A stretch of DNA of 64,000 bases from Tessaracoccus flavescens (GCF_001998865.1 NZ_CP019607.1:2914001-2978000); one strand, 5' to 3'. Counted from the first letter of the stretch, positions 9,520 to 18,838 are shown. Notes: generated by a model from the sequence alone, not told the origin. Translations and numbers: made by a program.

Positions 9520-10700
9520 TCCTTGAGCTGGTCCTCCACCAGAAGGGGACGGCACGCGTACAGCCCGGCGATCAGCATCGGCACCACGAGGACGAGCTGC
9601 AGCACGATCGAAGGCGTCCAGCTGTCGGTGCGGGCATGGAGGATGCCAAACGAGAGCGGGCCAAGGGTGGCGATCACGTACCCGACCGACTGCGCGAACC
9701 CGCTCAGCGCCGCGGTGGCGACCGGCGTGCGCGCCCGCGTGCCGAACAGCGCCAACAGCAGCGGGAACGAGGCCGTGCCGAGCGCGAGGAACACCGCCCA
9801 GAGCCATGGGGCCGACGTCGGGGCGAGCATCAGGCCGAGATAGCCGGCCACGAGGAACACCATCAGGCTCACGAACAGCACGCTCGGGTTCTTGGTCCGG
9901 GCAACGTAGGCGGGGATCAGGAAGGCGGGGAGGATGCCGACCCCGGTGGCGATCCCGAGCATGAGGCCGGCCTGCACCTCGTCCAGCCCGGCGGAGCGGT
10001 AGACGCTCGGCAGCCAGCCGAAGATCGAGTAGGCCTGCGAGGACTGGATCCCGAAGAAGACGGCGAGCGCCCAGCCGAGCCGGGTGCGCGCGATCTGGCC
10101 GAGGGTGACCCGGGCGAGTTCGTGGGAGCGGATGGGTTCCCGCTGGCCGAGCAGCGGCAGCCAGCAGAGCAGCGCCGCGACCGCGGCGACCACCCACGCG
10201 ACGAAGGCCGCACGCCAGCCGCCAAGCGCGTTGGCAAGCGGCACCGTCGTGGCGCTCGCGAGCGTCACCCCGATCGTCATCGTCAGCGAGTACAGGGCGG
10301 TGGCCATCCCGATCCTGCCCGGATAGTGGCGCCTGACAAGCGACGGCATCAACACGTTGGCGAGCGCCATGCCCGACAGCGCGACCATCGACAGCAGCAG
10401 GAACGAGGCTGAGCCGTCGACCATGAGCCTGCCGACCTGGCCGACGATCAGCAGCACGAGCGCGATGCCGATGGCCAGGTGGTCGCCGAATCGGCGCGCG
10501 ACGGCGGGCGCGAGCGCACCGAACACGGCGAAGCAGATCGTCGGCAGCGACGTCAGTAGTCCGGCGAGGGAACCGCTCAACCCGATGTCGCCCGCGATCT
10601 CGGCGAGGACCGGCCCCACCGACACCGCAACCGGACGCAGGTTGAACGCGAGTGCGAGCAGAGCGACAAGCGGCCACCAGCGGCGCAGGGCATCGGTCAC
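9516..10700 (-). CDS. MFS transporter, CynX/NimT-like
   Basis: A 394-residue major-facilitator permease with about twelve hydrophobic helices. The N-terminal pattern ([17 protein letters not shown]) and overall plan resemble the CynX/NimT group (COG2807), whose members include a cyanate permease and a nitroimidazole exporter; the true substrate is unknown. GTG at 10700 is chosen because AAAGG lies upstream and it begins just before the first helix; an upstream in-frame start would add 17 hydrophilic residues. It belongs to the block that separates the TIGR03960 and TIGR03936 genes. Confidence 0.85.
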   Translation of the reverse strand: MTDALRRWWPLVALLALAFNLRPVAVSVGPVLAEIAGDIGLSGSLAGLLTSLPTICFAVFGALAPAVARRFGDHLAIGIALVLLIVGQVGRLMVDGSASFLLLSMVALSGMALANVLMPSLVRRHYPGRIGMATALYSLTMTIGVTLASATTVPLANALGGWRAAFVAWVVAAVAALLCWLPLLGQREPIRSHELARVTLGQIARTRLGWALAVFFGIQSSQAYSIFGWLPSVYRSAGLDEVQAGLMLGIATGVGILPAFLIPAYVARTKNPSVLFVSLMVFLVAGYLGLMLAPTSAPWLWAVFLALGTASFPLLLALFGTRARTPVATAALSGFAQSVGYVIATLGPLSFGILHARTDSWTPSIVLQLVLVVPMLIAGLYACRPLLVEDQLKD

Positions 10701-10845
10701 GTCAGGGCCTTTCTCGTCAGCCCGATCACGATACCCAAAGCGGGCGGCCAAGGGCGGTGATCATGCGGGGGCCCCCCTGCACGGCCACCGCGGCCCGCAC
10801 CGGCTGCCCGCGCCGCTCACGGGCTGACCCGGCGGCGGGTGCCGT

Positions 10846-10851
10846 TACACT
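10846..10851 (+). promoter_or_regulatory. Candidate -10 box (TACACT), leaderless start
   Basis: TACACT ends seven bases before GTG 10859 and there is no RBS between them, the layout expected of a leaderless mRNA. Confidence 0.5.
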
Positions 10852-10858
10852 TCCAGCC

Positions 10859-11557
10859 GTGGGAAACCGTCAACCTCCAGTCCAGCAGGCACCTCCGGCG
10901 CAGAAGCTGCGCCTGCGCTACGCGAAGCGTGGCCCCGGCCGCTTCACCTCGCACCGCGACTTCGGCCGCGCGCTCGAGCGGGCGTTGCGGCGCGCGGAGA
11001 TCCCGATGGCCTACTCGTCGGGCTTCAATCCCCACCCGCGCATCTCCTACGCGAACGCGGCGCCGACATCGGCGGCCAGCGAGGCCGAGTACGTCGAGCT
11101 GGGACTGAAGGAGGTCTGCGATCCGGCAAAGATCACCGAGGCGCTCAACGCGGTGATGCCCACCGGTTTCGTGGTCCTCGACGCGGCCGACGCTGTGAAG
11201 GAGTCGCTGGGCGACCTGCTCCAGGCCTCGGACTGGATCATGAAGACGGCAGGGGCGCAACCGGGCGTGCTTGCCCCTGCGGTCGAGGCGCTGATGGCCA
11301 ACGACGAGTTCACCGTCGAGCGGATGACCAAGAACGGGATGCGCACCTTCGACGTGCGCTCGGCACTTGTCACCCTCACGGTGGTCGACGACGAGACGCT
11401 CGCCCTCCGCTCCATCCATCAGACGCCGCTCGTGCGTCCAGACGATGTGCTCACCGCTCTGCGGATGCTCGACGAGCGGGTACCCGCCCAGGCGTTGCTG
11501 ACCAGGCTGGCCCAGGGCCCGCTGCGCGACGGCGAGATTGGCGACCCGCTCCGCTGA
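10859..11557 (+). CDS. TIGR03936/DUF2344 family protein
   Basis: A 232-residue protein of the DUF2344/TIGR03936 family. The core motif is visible: LRLRYAKRGPGRFTSHRDF near the start and then YSSGFNPHPRISYANAAP. The family is usually encoded beside or fused to a TIGR03960 radical SAM protein and just before rne, so a shared RNA-related or modification role is suspected but unproven. Here it directly precedes rne but is 7.5 kb from the TIGR03960 gene at 1394. Start GTG 10859 follows a -10 box at leaderless spacing. Confidence 0.87.
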   Translation: MGNRQPPVQQAPPAQKLRLRYAKRGPGRFTSHRDFGRALERALRRAEIPMAYSSGFNPHPRISYANAAPTSAASEAEYVELGLKEVCDPAKITEALNAVMPTGFVVLDAADAVKESLGDLLQASDWIMKTAGAQPGVLAPAVEALMANDEFTVERMTKNGMRTFDVRSALVTLTVVDDETLALRSIHQTPLVRPDDVLTALRMLDERVPAQALLTRLAQGPLRDGEIGDPLR

Positions 11558-11749
11558 CAGTGGAAATACGCCGGAATTTGGGAACCTGTGCGAGAATAAC
11601 AATCAGGTCACGGCACCGCCGGTGCCACCCGGGAGCAGCGAGCTGCACCGCGGCAGTTCTGCCGCGACTGCTCGTAGCCTCGGCCGACCTTCTGTCTTGG
11701 TGCACAGCTTGCCTGTGCCTGTCCGCGCTATGCGCGTTAAGGAGCCGCC
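11558..11749 (+). promoter_or_regulatory. rne leader region with hairpin
   Basis: This 192-bp gap before rne has an AT-richer segment (GAGAATAACAAT near 11589-11600) that could hold the promoter, a hairpin CGCGGCA/TGCCGCG at 11649-11666 with a four-base loop, and a good RBS (AAGGAG, 11739-11744) before ATG 11750. A long structured leader would fit the autoregulation known for RNase E in other bacteria, but that is inference. Confidence 0.4.
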
Positions 11750-14700
11750 ATGCTCGACATTGAAAACTCCAACGAGTCGACCGAGCCCCAGGAATCCTCC
11801 GCCCCCGCCCCGCGTCGCCGCCGCGCCGCGAGCCGCACCGCTGGCTCGCCGAAGGCCGACGTCGCCGCGGAGCCCACGCCGGAGTCCGAGGCACCCGCCT
11901 CCGCTGTGAAGAGCGATCTGACCCCCAAGCGCCGCAAGGCCAACACCAAGCCGGAGGGCGCCGCACCCACGCGCCGCCGCCGCGTCGCCACCGTCGAGCC
12001 GACCGAGCCGGAGGCCGCCGCACGGGCTGCTGCCGAGCCGGTCACCGACGAGACGAAGCCGACCCGCCGCCGCGCCACCCGCAAGACGGCCGCTCCCGCT
12101 GAGGCCGCGGTCGAGCAGGCCACGCCCGAGCAGCCCGACGCTGCCTCAGAGGCGCCCAGGACCCGCCGCCGCGCGACCCGCCCTGCCGCTGCGGCCCAGC
12201 ACGTCGAGGCCCCCGCCCAGGTGGCCGAGACCAGCATCGCCACGCCCGCTGAGGCGCCGCCCGCGCAGGCTGAGGAGGCTCCGGTCGAGGAGCAGAAGCC
12301 CGCCCGTCGCCGTCGCGCGACCCGCCCTGCCGCTGCCGCTGAGCACGTCGAGGCCCCCGCCCATGTCGTCGAGACCAGCATCGCGACGCCTGCCGAGGCG
12401 GAGGCCGCGCAGGCTGAGGAGGCCCCGGTCGAGGAGCAGAAGCCCGCCCGTCGCCGTCGCGCCACCCGCGCCGCGGCAGCGCCTGTCCACGTGGAGGCGC
12501 CCGCCTCCGCTCCGGTCGAGGAGACCGAGGCCGTCGCCGTCGTGGAGGATGCCCCCGTCGAGGAGACCCCCGTCGTCGAGCCTCCTGCGCCGACGCGACG
12601 CCGTCGTGCGAGCCGCCCTGCGGCCGCTCCCGAGGTCGTCGAGGCCCCCGCTGCGGAGGCAGTCGAGGCAGCCTCCGATGAGCTGGAGGTCGAGTCGGTC
12701 GCTGCCGTCGAGGCAGAGGCGGAGCCAGACCGCGAGGAGGCCCCGGCCCGCAACCGCCGTCGTCGCGCGAGCCGCTCCGCCGCGGCACCCGAGACCAAGC
12801 AGGCCGACGAGGACGACGATCCGATCGGCGCCGCGCTGAAGGCCGCCGAGGACCTCGCAGAGGCCCGCCGCTCGGTGCTTGCCGACCCGTTCATGACCCC
12901 AGAGGCCCGTGCGGCCGAGCTCGCGGCGCTTGCCGGGGCCATCGCCGCCGACTCCGACGAGGACGACGACGAGGACGAGGAGTCCGAGCAGGACGAGTCG
13001 GCCACCGAGGAGACTTCGGACGAGGACGACGAGTCGACCGACGAGGATTCCTCCGACGACGATCGCCCGGCCCGCCGTCGTCGCCGCAGGGGAGGCCGTC
13101 GCCGTCGCCGCAACGGTTCCCGTGACGACGACGACACCAACGGATCCGATGACGACTCGTCCGACGACTCCGACGGGACCTCCGAGGGCGACGAGTCGAG
13201 CGAGGACAGCGACAACGGTGAGTCCTCCGACCAGTCCGAGGAAGGCGGCTCGACCACGCGCCGCCGCCGCCGTCGCCGCCGTCGTGGGGACTCCGACAAG
13301 GAAGGCTCCATCGACGACGAGGTGACCGGCATCGAGGGCTCTACCCGGATGGAGGCCAAGCGCCAGCGTCGCAAGGAGTCCCGCGCAGCGGGTCGCCGTC
13401 GCGCTCCGATCCTCAGCGAGGCCGAGTTCCTCGCCCGCAGGGAGTCGGTCGACCGTAAGCTCGTGATCCGCCAGTCCGAGAACTACACGCAGCTCGCCGT
13501 GATCGAGGACGACATCCTCGTCGAGCACTACGTCGACAAGGCTTCGGCGGCCTCGCTGATCGGCAACATCTACGTCGGCAGGGTGCAGAACGTGCTGCCG
13601 AGCATGGAGGCCGCCTTCATCGACATCGGCCGCGGCCGCAACGCCGTGCTGTACGCGGGCGAGGTCGACTGGGCTGCGTTCGGCGTGACCGGTGAGAACC
13701 GCAAGGTCGAAAACGTCCTCAAGTCCGGCCAGAGCGTGCTCGTCCAGGTGACGAAGGACCCGGTCGGCGCGAAGGGCGCCCGCCTGACCTCGCACATCTC
13801 GCTTCCCGGCCGCTACATCGTCTACTCGCCGGGTGGCCACCTCAGCGGCATCTCCCGCAAGCTGCCCGACAGCGAGCGCCAGCGTCTGCGCAAGGTGCTC
13901 GGCAACCTGATCTCCGACGAGGAGTCGGTGATCGTGCGCACCGCCGCAGAGGGCGTCAGCGAGGAGGAACTGGTCCGCGACGTCAACCGACTCAAGGCCC
14001 AGTGGGAGATCATCGAGAAGAAGTCGAAGACCGGCGGCGCACCGCAGGCCCTCTACGCGGAGCCCGACCTGACCCTGCGCATCGTCCGTGACCTCTTCAC
14101 CGAGGACTTCGGACGCCTCATCGTCCAGGGCAACGGCGAGCAGGACGACTCCTACGACGCCATCTCCGCCTACGTCGGCCACGTCGCCCCGCACCTCCTC
14201 GAGCGGGTCGAGCGGTTCCAGCCCGGTGACGACGGCAGGGACGTGTTCGCGAAGTTCCGCATCGACGAGCAGATCGCCAAGGCGCTCGACCGCAAGGTCT
14301 ACCTGCCCTCCGGTGGATCGCTCGTGATCGACCGGACCGAGGCCATGACCGTCATCGACGTCAACACCGGCCGGTTCACCGGCTCGGCTGGCAACCTCGA
14401 GGCCACCGTCACCAGCAACAACCTGGAGGCGGCCGAGGAGATCGTGCGCCAGCTGCGGCTCCGCGACCTCGGCGGCATCATCGTGATCGACTTCATCGAC
14501 ATGGTGCTTCCCTCGAACCGCGACCTGCTGCTGCGCCGTCTCGTCGAGTGCCTCGGCCGCGACCGGACCCGCCACCAGGTTGCCGAGGTCACCAGCCTCG
14601 GCCTCGTCCAGCTGACCCGCAAGCGGATCGGCACGGGGCTGCTGGAGGCCTTCACCGAGCAGTGCGACCACTGCCACGGTGCCGGTTACCTGCGATTCGA

Positions 14701-14773
14701 CGAGCCCGTCGAATCGCAGGCCCCCGCAGACGGTGGGGAGCGCAAGTCGGGCTCCCGTCGTCGACGCAAGTGA
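11750..14773 (+). CDS. rne: Ribonuclease E/G
   Basis: A 1007-residue RNase E/G family endoribonuclease, central to mRNA decay and rRNA/tRNA maturation. The catalytic half begins near residue 560: S1 RNA-binding domain (IGNIYVGRVQNVLPSMEAAF), then the metal-binding aspartates D869 (VIDVNTGRF) and D914 (IVIDFIDM), and the zinc-link CDHCHG with C972 and C975. The N-terminal ~550 residues are low complexity: arginine clusters (RRRR) alternate with Ala/Glu/Pro-rich spacers, including a 48-residue unit repeated two to three times, then a Glu/Asp/Ser-rich tract (~residues 400-510). Actinobacterial RNase E often carries its disordered scaffold N-terminally, as here. It is followed by rpmB. Confidence 0.95.
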   Translation: MLDIENSNESTEPQESSAPAPRRRRAASRTAGSPKADVAAEPTPESEAPASAVKSDLTPKRRKANTKPEGAAPTRRRRVATVEPTEPEAAARAAAEPVTDETKPTRRRATRKTAAPAEAAVEQATPEQPDAASEAPRTRRRATRPAAAAQHVEAPAQVAETSIATPAEAPPAQAEEAPVEEQKPARRRRATRPAAAAEHVEAPAHVVETSIATPAEAEAAQAEEAPVEEQKPARRRRATRAAAAPVHVEAPASAPVEETEAVAVVEDAPVEETPVVEPPAPTRRRRASRPAAAPEVVEAPAAEAVEAASDELEVESVAAVEAEAEPDREEAPARNRRRRASRSAAAPETKQADEDDDPIGAALKAAEDLAEARRSVLADPFMTPEARAAELAALAGAIAADSDEDDDEDEESEQDESATEETSDEDDESTDEDSSDDDRPARRRRRRGGRRRRRNGSRDDDDTNGSDDDSSDDSDGTSEGDESSEDSDNGESSDQSEEGGSTTRRRRRRRRRGDSDKEGSIDDEVTGIEGSTRMEAKRQRRKESRAAGRRRAPILSEAEFLARRESVDRKLVIRQSENYTQLAVIEDDILVEHYVDKASAASLIGNIYVGRVQNVLPSMEAAFIDIGRGRNAVLYAGEVDWAAFGVTGENRKVENVLKSGQSVLVQVTKDPVGAKGARLTSHISLPGRYIVYSPGGHLSGISRKLPDSERQRLRKVLGNLISDEESVIVRTAAEGVSEEELVRDVNRLKAQWEIIEKKSKTGGAPQALYAEPDLTLRIVRDLFTEDFGRLIVQGNGEQDDSYDAISAYVGHVAPHLLERVERFQPGDDGRDVFAKFRIDEQIAKALDRKVYLPSGGSLVIDRTEAMTVIDVNTGRFTGSAGNLEATVTSNNLEAAEEIVRQLRLRDLGGIIVIDFIDMVLPSNRDLLLRRLVECLGRDRTRHQVAEVTSLGLVQLTRKRIGTGLLEAFTEQCDHCHGAGYLRFDEPVESQAPADGGERKSGSRRRRK
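12170..12500 (+). repeat. In-frame 144-bp tandem repeat inside rne
   Basis: Two near-identical 48-codon units plus a partial third, each running from an RRRATRPAAA start through HVEAPA, ETSIATPAEA and EEAPVEEQKPAR. The repeat is in frame, so copy number could change without breaking rne. Confidence 0.75.
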
Positions 14774-14778
14774 TCGGT

Positions 14779-14807
14779 TTGATCTCAGCGCCCCCGCGGG
14801 TTAACAT
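14779..14807 (+). promoter_or_regulatory. Predicted rpmB promoter
   Basis: TTGATC (14779-14784), a 17-base spacer and TAACAT (14802-14807) make a good sigma-70-type promoter just after the rne stop, about 75 bases ahead of rpmB. Confidence 0.6.
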
Positions 14808-14850
14808 TGTGCGGTTGCCTTCTCTTGAGGGCACCCCTCGAACAGAAACT

Positions 14851-14866
14851 CCAGGCCTCGGCCTGG
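14851..14866 (+). other. Hairpin in the rpmB leader
   Basis: CCAGGCC and GGCCTGG form a perfect seven-base stem with a two-base apex, ending nine bases before the AAGGAG RBS. It could influence translation of rpmB; there is no further evidence. Confidence 0.35.
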
Positions 14867-14889
14867 GCTCGAACTACAAGGAGATTCCA

Positions 14890-15075
14890 GTGGCTGCGAA
14901 GTGTGATGTCTGCGCCAAGGTACCTGGGTTCGGTCACAACGTGCCGTGGTCGAAGAAGAAGACCAACCGTCGCTGGAACCCGAACATTCAGCGCGTCCGC
15001 GCCACCATCAACGGTGCTGCGCAGCGCGTCAACGTGTGCACGTCCTGCCTGAAGGCAGGGAAGGTCTCGCGCTGA
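14890..15075 (+). CDS. rpmB: 50S ribosomal protein L28
   Basis: A 61-residue ribosomal protein L28. It starts with the family sequence CDVCAKVPGFGHNVPWSKKKT and ends with CTSCLKAGKVSR. Both CxxC pairs are present (C5/C8 near the start and the CTSC pair near the end), so this is the zinc-binding C+ form; many actinobacteria also have a cysteine-free paralogue for zinc starvation. GTG start is set by RBS AAGGAGATTCCA. Promoter at 14779-14807 and terminator at 15087-15128 make it a single-gene unit. Confidence 0.96.
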   Translation: MAAKCDVCAKVPGFGHNVPWSKKKTNRRWNPNIQRVRATINGAAQRVNVCTSCLKAGKVSR

Positions 15076-15086
15076 TCTAGGCGCCC

Positions 15087-15128
15087 GAAACCGGCGGTCC
15101 GCTTCTGCGGGCCGCCGGTTTCCTTTTG
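15087..15128 (+). terminator. Rho-independent terminator after rpmB
   Basis: GAAACCGGCGG pairs with CCGCCGGTTTC, and the inner bases extend the stem to about 16 pairs around a TTCT loop. It is followed by CCTTTTG. Confidence 0.85.
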
Positions 15129-15634
15129 TCCCTGGTCCCTCTGCTGCGCAGGGTTGGCTGCCGGTTGCCCGGGCCGGGCGCCCGTGCGGCGTGGCGGCCC
15201 GCTGGGGAGGTCGGACCGGCCCTGGTGGGTGGTCGGGTCTGCACAACTGCACAGAGGGGCGACGGGGGGCTTCTGGGCGACTTTGTTGCGGCCGTCTGTT
15301 GCGCTGTTGGCGTGGCCGGGTTCTCTGCGGCGGTACCGATTTCATCGCCGGGGTGCCGTCGGCCCGGCCCGGTCGTCCGTCCCGGCCCTCCCTTGGTGTC
15401 GCGGTGAGGCGGTGTGGGGGTTGTGGGCGCGAGAGTGGGAGGTCCCGGCCCAGCGCCCACTGGTATCGCCCTGCTGGGGAGGGTTCGTCTCGGGCGGGCC
15501 GGCCCTGGTGGGTGTTGCGGCCGTCTGTTGCGCTGCCGGCCCTCCTGACGCGCGCCTGCCCCTACGTCGCGTGCGGCCGAGACGCTTCGTCCACAGGTCG
15601 CCGCCGGCCGCGAGCGACTGTCGGCTCCGATCGG
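15129..15634 (+). repeat. Non-coding interval with interspersed direct repeats
   Basis: A ~500-bp gap between the rpmB terminator and the recG promoter with no ORF that looks real. It holds two exact direct repeats: a 22-mer starting GTTGCGGCCGTCTGTT at 15285-15306 and 15514-15535, and a 16-mer CCGGCCCTGGTGGGTG at 15216-15231 and 15499-15514. In the second occurrence the two repeats abut. The top strand is unusually G/T-rich, unlike flanking genes. It may be a decayed duplication or an untranslated RNA; undecided. Confidence 0.6.
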
Positions 15635-15640
15635 TAAGGT
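15635..15640 (+). promoter_or_regulatory. Candidate recG -10 box (TAAGGT), leaderless start
   Basis: TAAGGT ends seven bases before ATG 15648 and no RBS intervenes. Confidence 0.5.
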
Positions 15641-15647
15641 TGCCCCC

Positions 15648-17852
15648 ATGGCGACCTGGCGCACCCCCATCTACCGCGAGCTGTCGCGCCGACTGGCGGA
15701 CGTCGTCGGTGGGAAGACCGCGGGAGAGTTCGCCAAGCTGGGGATCAACACCGTCGACGACCTCGTCCGGCACGTGCCGCGCCGCTACATCGCGGGCACC
15801 GAGATGACCTCCTTCGCGCAACTCCAGGTGGGCGAGGACGTCGCCGTCATCGCGCAGGTCGTGCGCTCAGAGATCAAGCACAGCCGAGGCACGGGGCGTG
15901 TCCAGGCGACTCTCACCGACGGGAGCGACTACCTCTCGCTGTCGTTCTTCTCCAAACGCAACCACGTGCTCGAATACTGGGCCAAGCAGCTCGCGCCGGG
16001 CTCCCGCGGCATCTTCGTGGGCAAGGTCGGCGTCTTCAACGGCCAGCTGCAGCTCACCCATCCCGACTATGTGATCCTCGACGGTGCCCGCGTGACCGGC
16101 GGGAAGAACGCGTCGGCGCGCGAGGCGATGGAGCGGCAGGTGCAGCGCGCCACCCTCGTCGGGCTCTACCCGGCCTCCTCGAAGCTGCCCACCTGGGTGA
16201 TCGCCGAGTCCATCGAGATGGTGCTGCCGACCCTGCGCGGCGACACGCTGCCGGACTGGATCGTCGAGCGGGCGGGCGTGCTGCCCTTCGAGCCCGCGCT
16301 CACGGCCGTCCACGAGCCCACCTCGGTCGACCAGGCAAGGATCGGCGTCGACCGGCTCCGCTTCGACGAGGCCTTCGGCATCCAGCTCGCCATGGCCACC
16401 CGGCGCAGGGAACTTGCCAGCCAGAAGGCGACCCCCAGGCCGCGCCGATCCGGTGGCATCCTCGAGGCCTTCGACGAGCGGCTCCCGTTCACCCTGACCG
16501 CAGGACAGCAGGAGGTGGGGGAGACCATCTTCGCCGAACTCGCCGGCTCCTCGCCCATGAACCGGCTGCTGCAGGGAGAGGTGGGCTCCGGCAAGACCAT
16601 CGTGGCGCTGCGCGCGATGCTCGATGTCGTCGACGCCGGTGGCCAGGCGGTGCTCCTCGCGCCCACCGAGGTGCTTGCCAAGCAGCACTACAACACCATC
16701 ACCCGGATGCTCGGCGACCTCGGCGAGGGACGACAGCTCGGCGCCCACCCCGACGCGACCGGCGTCGTCCTGTTGACCGGGAGCCGCGCCACGGCCGCCA
16801 AGCGCGAAGCCCTCAACGACATCGTCACGGGTGACGCGGGGATCGTGATCGGCACCCACGCACTGCTCAGCGACCCCGTCACCTTCTTCGACCTCGGCCT
16901 GGTCGTGATCGACGAGCAGCATCGCTTCGGCGTCGAACAGCGTGCGGCGCTCTCCGCGAAGGCCGAGAACAAGCCCCACACGCTCGTAATGACGGCCACC
17001 CCCATCCCGCGCTCGATCGCCATGACCGTCTTCGGCGATCTTGAGGTCAGCGAGCTCAGGGAACGCCCGGCTGGTCGTCAGGCGGTGCAGACGGTCTTCG
17101 TCAACACCGTCGCGCACCCCACGTGGGTCGACCGGGCCTGGCAGCGCATCCGCGAGGAGGTCGCCGACGGGAGGCAGGCCTTCGTCGTGTGCCCCGCGAT
17201 CTCAGCCTCCCAGGTCGAGGCAGGCATCGAGACCGACGGCGAACGCCAACTCGCTGCCGTCGAGGACCTCGCGCCGCAGCTGGCCTCCGGTGCGCTGAAG
17301 GGGCTGCGGATCGGCATCGTCCACGGCAAGCAGAACGTCGCCGAACGCGACGAGACCATGGCCGCCTTCGCGGCTGGGAAGCTGGACGTGCTGGTCGCGA
17401 CGACCGTGATCGAGGTCGGCGTCGACGTGCCCAACGCCTCCGTCATGGTGGTGATGGACGCCGACCGCTTCGGCCTCAGCCAGCTGCACCAGCTGCGCGG
17501 ACGCATCGGCCGCGGCGGCCACGCGGGGTTGTGCCTGCTGCTCGCCCCGGTGACCGAGAACCTCGACGCCGAGACCCGGCTGAGCGCCATGGCCTCCACC
17601 GACGACGGCTTCGAACTGGCAGAGCTCGACCTCACCATCCGCAGGGAGGGCGACGTGCTCGGTGCGAACCAGTCAGGGCGCGGCACCCTCAAGCTGCTGC
17701 GCGCCCTCACCGACGCAGACGTGATCAGGCAGGCGAAGGTGCTGGCCGACGAGGTGCTCGACGACGCCCGCGCCGCCGACGATCCGCTGCTCGCCGACCT
17801 GATGACGAAGGCCGAGGATCTCGCCGCGGGCGAATGGATGGAGAAGTCGTGA
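15648..17852 (+). CDS. recG: ATP-dependent DNA helicase RecG
   Basis: A 734-residue RecG, the superfamily-2 helicase that drives branch migration and fork regression during recombination and replication repair. It has an N-terminal wedge/OB domain (~residues 1-170), Walker A GEVGSGKT near residue 310, DEQHRFGVEQR (DExH box) near 421, then TATPIPRS and the helicase C-terminal motifs (TTVIEVGVDVPNAS, QLRGRIGRG). Length is normal for the family. The TGA overlaps the GTG of rsmD, so the pair is translationally coupled. Confidence 0.97.
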   Translation: MATWRTPIYRELSRRLADVVGGKTAGEFAKLGINTVDDLVRHVPRRYIAGTEMTSFAQLQVGEDVAVIAQVVRSEIKHSRGTGRVQATLTDGSDYLSLSFFSKRNHVLEYWAKQLAPGSRGIFVGKVGVFNGQLQLTHPDYVILDGARVTGGKNASAREAMERQVQRATLVGLYPASSKLPTWVIAESIEMVLPTLRGDTLPDWIVERAGVLPFEPALTAVHEPTSVDQARIGVDRLRFDEAFGIQLAMATRRRELASQKATPRPRRSGGILEAFDERLPFTLTAGQQEVGETIFAELAGSSPMNRLLQGEVGSGKTIVALRAMLDVVDAGGQAVLLAPTEVLAKQHYNTITRMLGDLGEGRQLGAHPDATGVVLLTGSRATAAKREALNDIVTGDAGIVIGTHALLSDPVTFFDLGLVVIDEQHRFGVEQRAALSAKAENKPHTLVMTATPIPRSIAMTVFGDLEVSELRERPAGRQAVQTVFVNTVAHPTWVDRAWQRIREEVADGRQAFVVCPAISASQVEAGIETDGERQLAAVEDLAPQLASGALKGLRIGIVHGKQNVAERDETMAAFAAGKLDVLVATTVIEVGVDVPNASVMVVMDADRFGLSQLHQLRGRIGRGGHAGLCLLLAPVTENLDAETRLSAMASTDDGFELAELDLTIRREGDVLGANQSGRGTLKLLRALTDADVIRQAKVLADEVLDDARAADDPLLADLMTKAEDLAAGEWMEKS

Positions 17853-18424
17853 GCCGGATCATCGCCGGGCGTGCGAAGGGCCGCAGGTTAGGCACTCCGA
17901 AGGGGGCCAACACCCGGCCGACGACCGACCGCACGCGCGAGGCTCTGTTCTCGGCGCTGGTCAGCTGGTTCAACACCGTCGACGCCGAGGCCGCGGAGCA
18001 ACTCGCGGGGGTCTCGGTGCTCGACCTCTACGCAGGGTCCGGAGCCGTGGGTCTCGAGGCCGCGAGCAGGGGAGCCGGGCCGGTCGTCCTCGTCGAGGCC
18101 GATCGGCCGACCGCACGGCTCATCGAGTCAAACGCCCGCGAACTCGGCCTCCAGGCAGACGTCAGGTCCGCGAAGGCCGAGACCTTCGCCGCCGCCCCGG
18201 GCCGACGCTTCGACCTGGTCTTCCTCGACCCGCCCTACGACGTGCCGACGGACACCGTCGAGTCCCTGCTCGCTGGCATCGCCGAGCACGCGGTGGCGGA
18301 CCGGGGACTGGTCGTCGTGGAGCGTTCGGCGCGGTACCGGGCACCCGCGTGGCCGTCGTCCTTCACCGACACCTGGGAGAAGAACTACGGGGAGACGACG
18401 CTGTACTACGGCTCGGTCGACTGA
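17849..18424 (+). CDS. rsmD: 16S rRNA (guanine966-N2)-methyltransferase RsmD
   Basis: A 191-residue class I SAM-dependent methyltransferase that modifies G966 of 16S rRNA. Visible features: N-terminal RIIAGRAKGRRL, RPTTDRTREALFS, the SAM-binding VLDLYAGSGAVGLEAASRG and the catalytic DPPY in LVFLDPPYD. The GTG start overlaps the recG stop (GTGA). Order recG-rsmD-coaD is conserved in actinobacteria. Confidence 0.95.
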   Translation: MSRIIAGRAKGRRLGTPKGANTRPTTDRTREALFSALVSWFNTVDAEAAEQLAGVSVLDLYAGSGAVGLEAASRGAGPVVLVEADRPTARLIESNARELGLQADVRSAKAETFAAAPGRRFDLVFLDPPYDVPTDTVESLLAGIAEHAVADRGLVVVERSARYRAPAWPSSFTDTWEKNYGETTLYYGSVD

Positions 18425-18443
18425 GCTCACACCCGCGTGGGGG

Positions 18444-18740
18444 TCAGGTGACCAGACCCCGGTGCTCTGCCCAGAGTTGGGCGGCCCGGTCGGCCGAACG
18501 CGCCACCAGTTCACGCAGTTCGGGGCGCTCCGGCACAGGGAAGGACACGTAGCCTCCCCGGCCGCCTGCGACGGGACGGCCGTAGGCCTTCGCGGCCAGG
18601 GTGCCGTCCGGAAGCAGCCGGACGGTGATCGACTGCAGTTCGTACTCGACCTCGCGTCGGGTGTCCCTCCAGCGCAGGGCCTCCGGGACGGCCACGTTGA
18701 TCGCGAGGGCACTCACCTCGGAACCGGACAGCTTCGTCAT
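18444..18740 (-). CDS. Small conserved-looking protein of unknown function
   Basis: 98 residues starting MTKLSGSEVSALAINVAVP and containing an Arg/Glu-rich middle and the segment GRGGYVSFPVPERPEL. No signal peptide, membrane segment or known motif was recognised. It lies on the opposite strand between rsmD and coaD, its end 20 bp from the rsmD stop. The ATG at 18740 is chosen because upstream sequence is shared with the coaD promoter region. Codon third positions are GC-rich as in neighbours, which supports it being real. Confidence 0.6.
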   Translation of the reverse strand: MTKLSGSEVSALAINVAVPEALRWRDTRREVEYELQSITVRLLPDGTLAAKAYGRPVAGGRGGYVSFPVPERPELRELVARSADRAAQLWAEHRGLVT

Positions 18741-18838
18741 GTGCCCATGCTGCCATGCGGCCAACAGGCAGGGCAGTGCCGCTGCGGCGTGACGGCCGGG
18801 GACGGTACTGTCGCTCCAACACCCTCCAAGGAGCAACA

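Noticed and set aside
12146..14677. An 843-codon open frame antisense to rne
   Set aside because: It exists because GC-rich third codon positions in rne leave few stops on the other strand. Its protein is a low-complexity mix with no family motif, whereas rne itself has full catalytic motifs.
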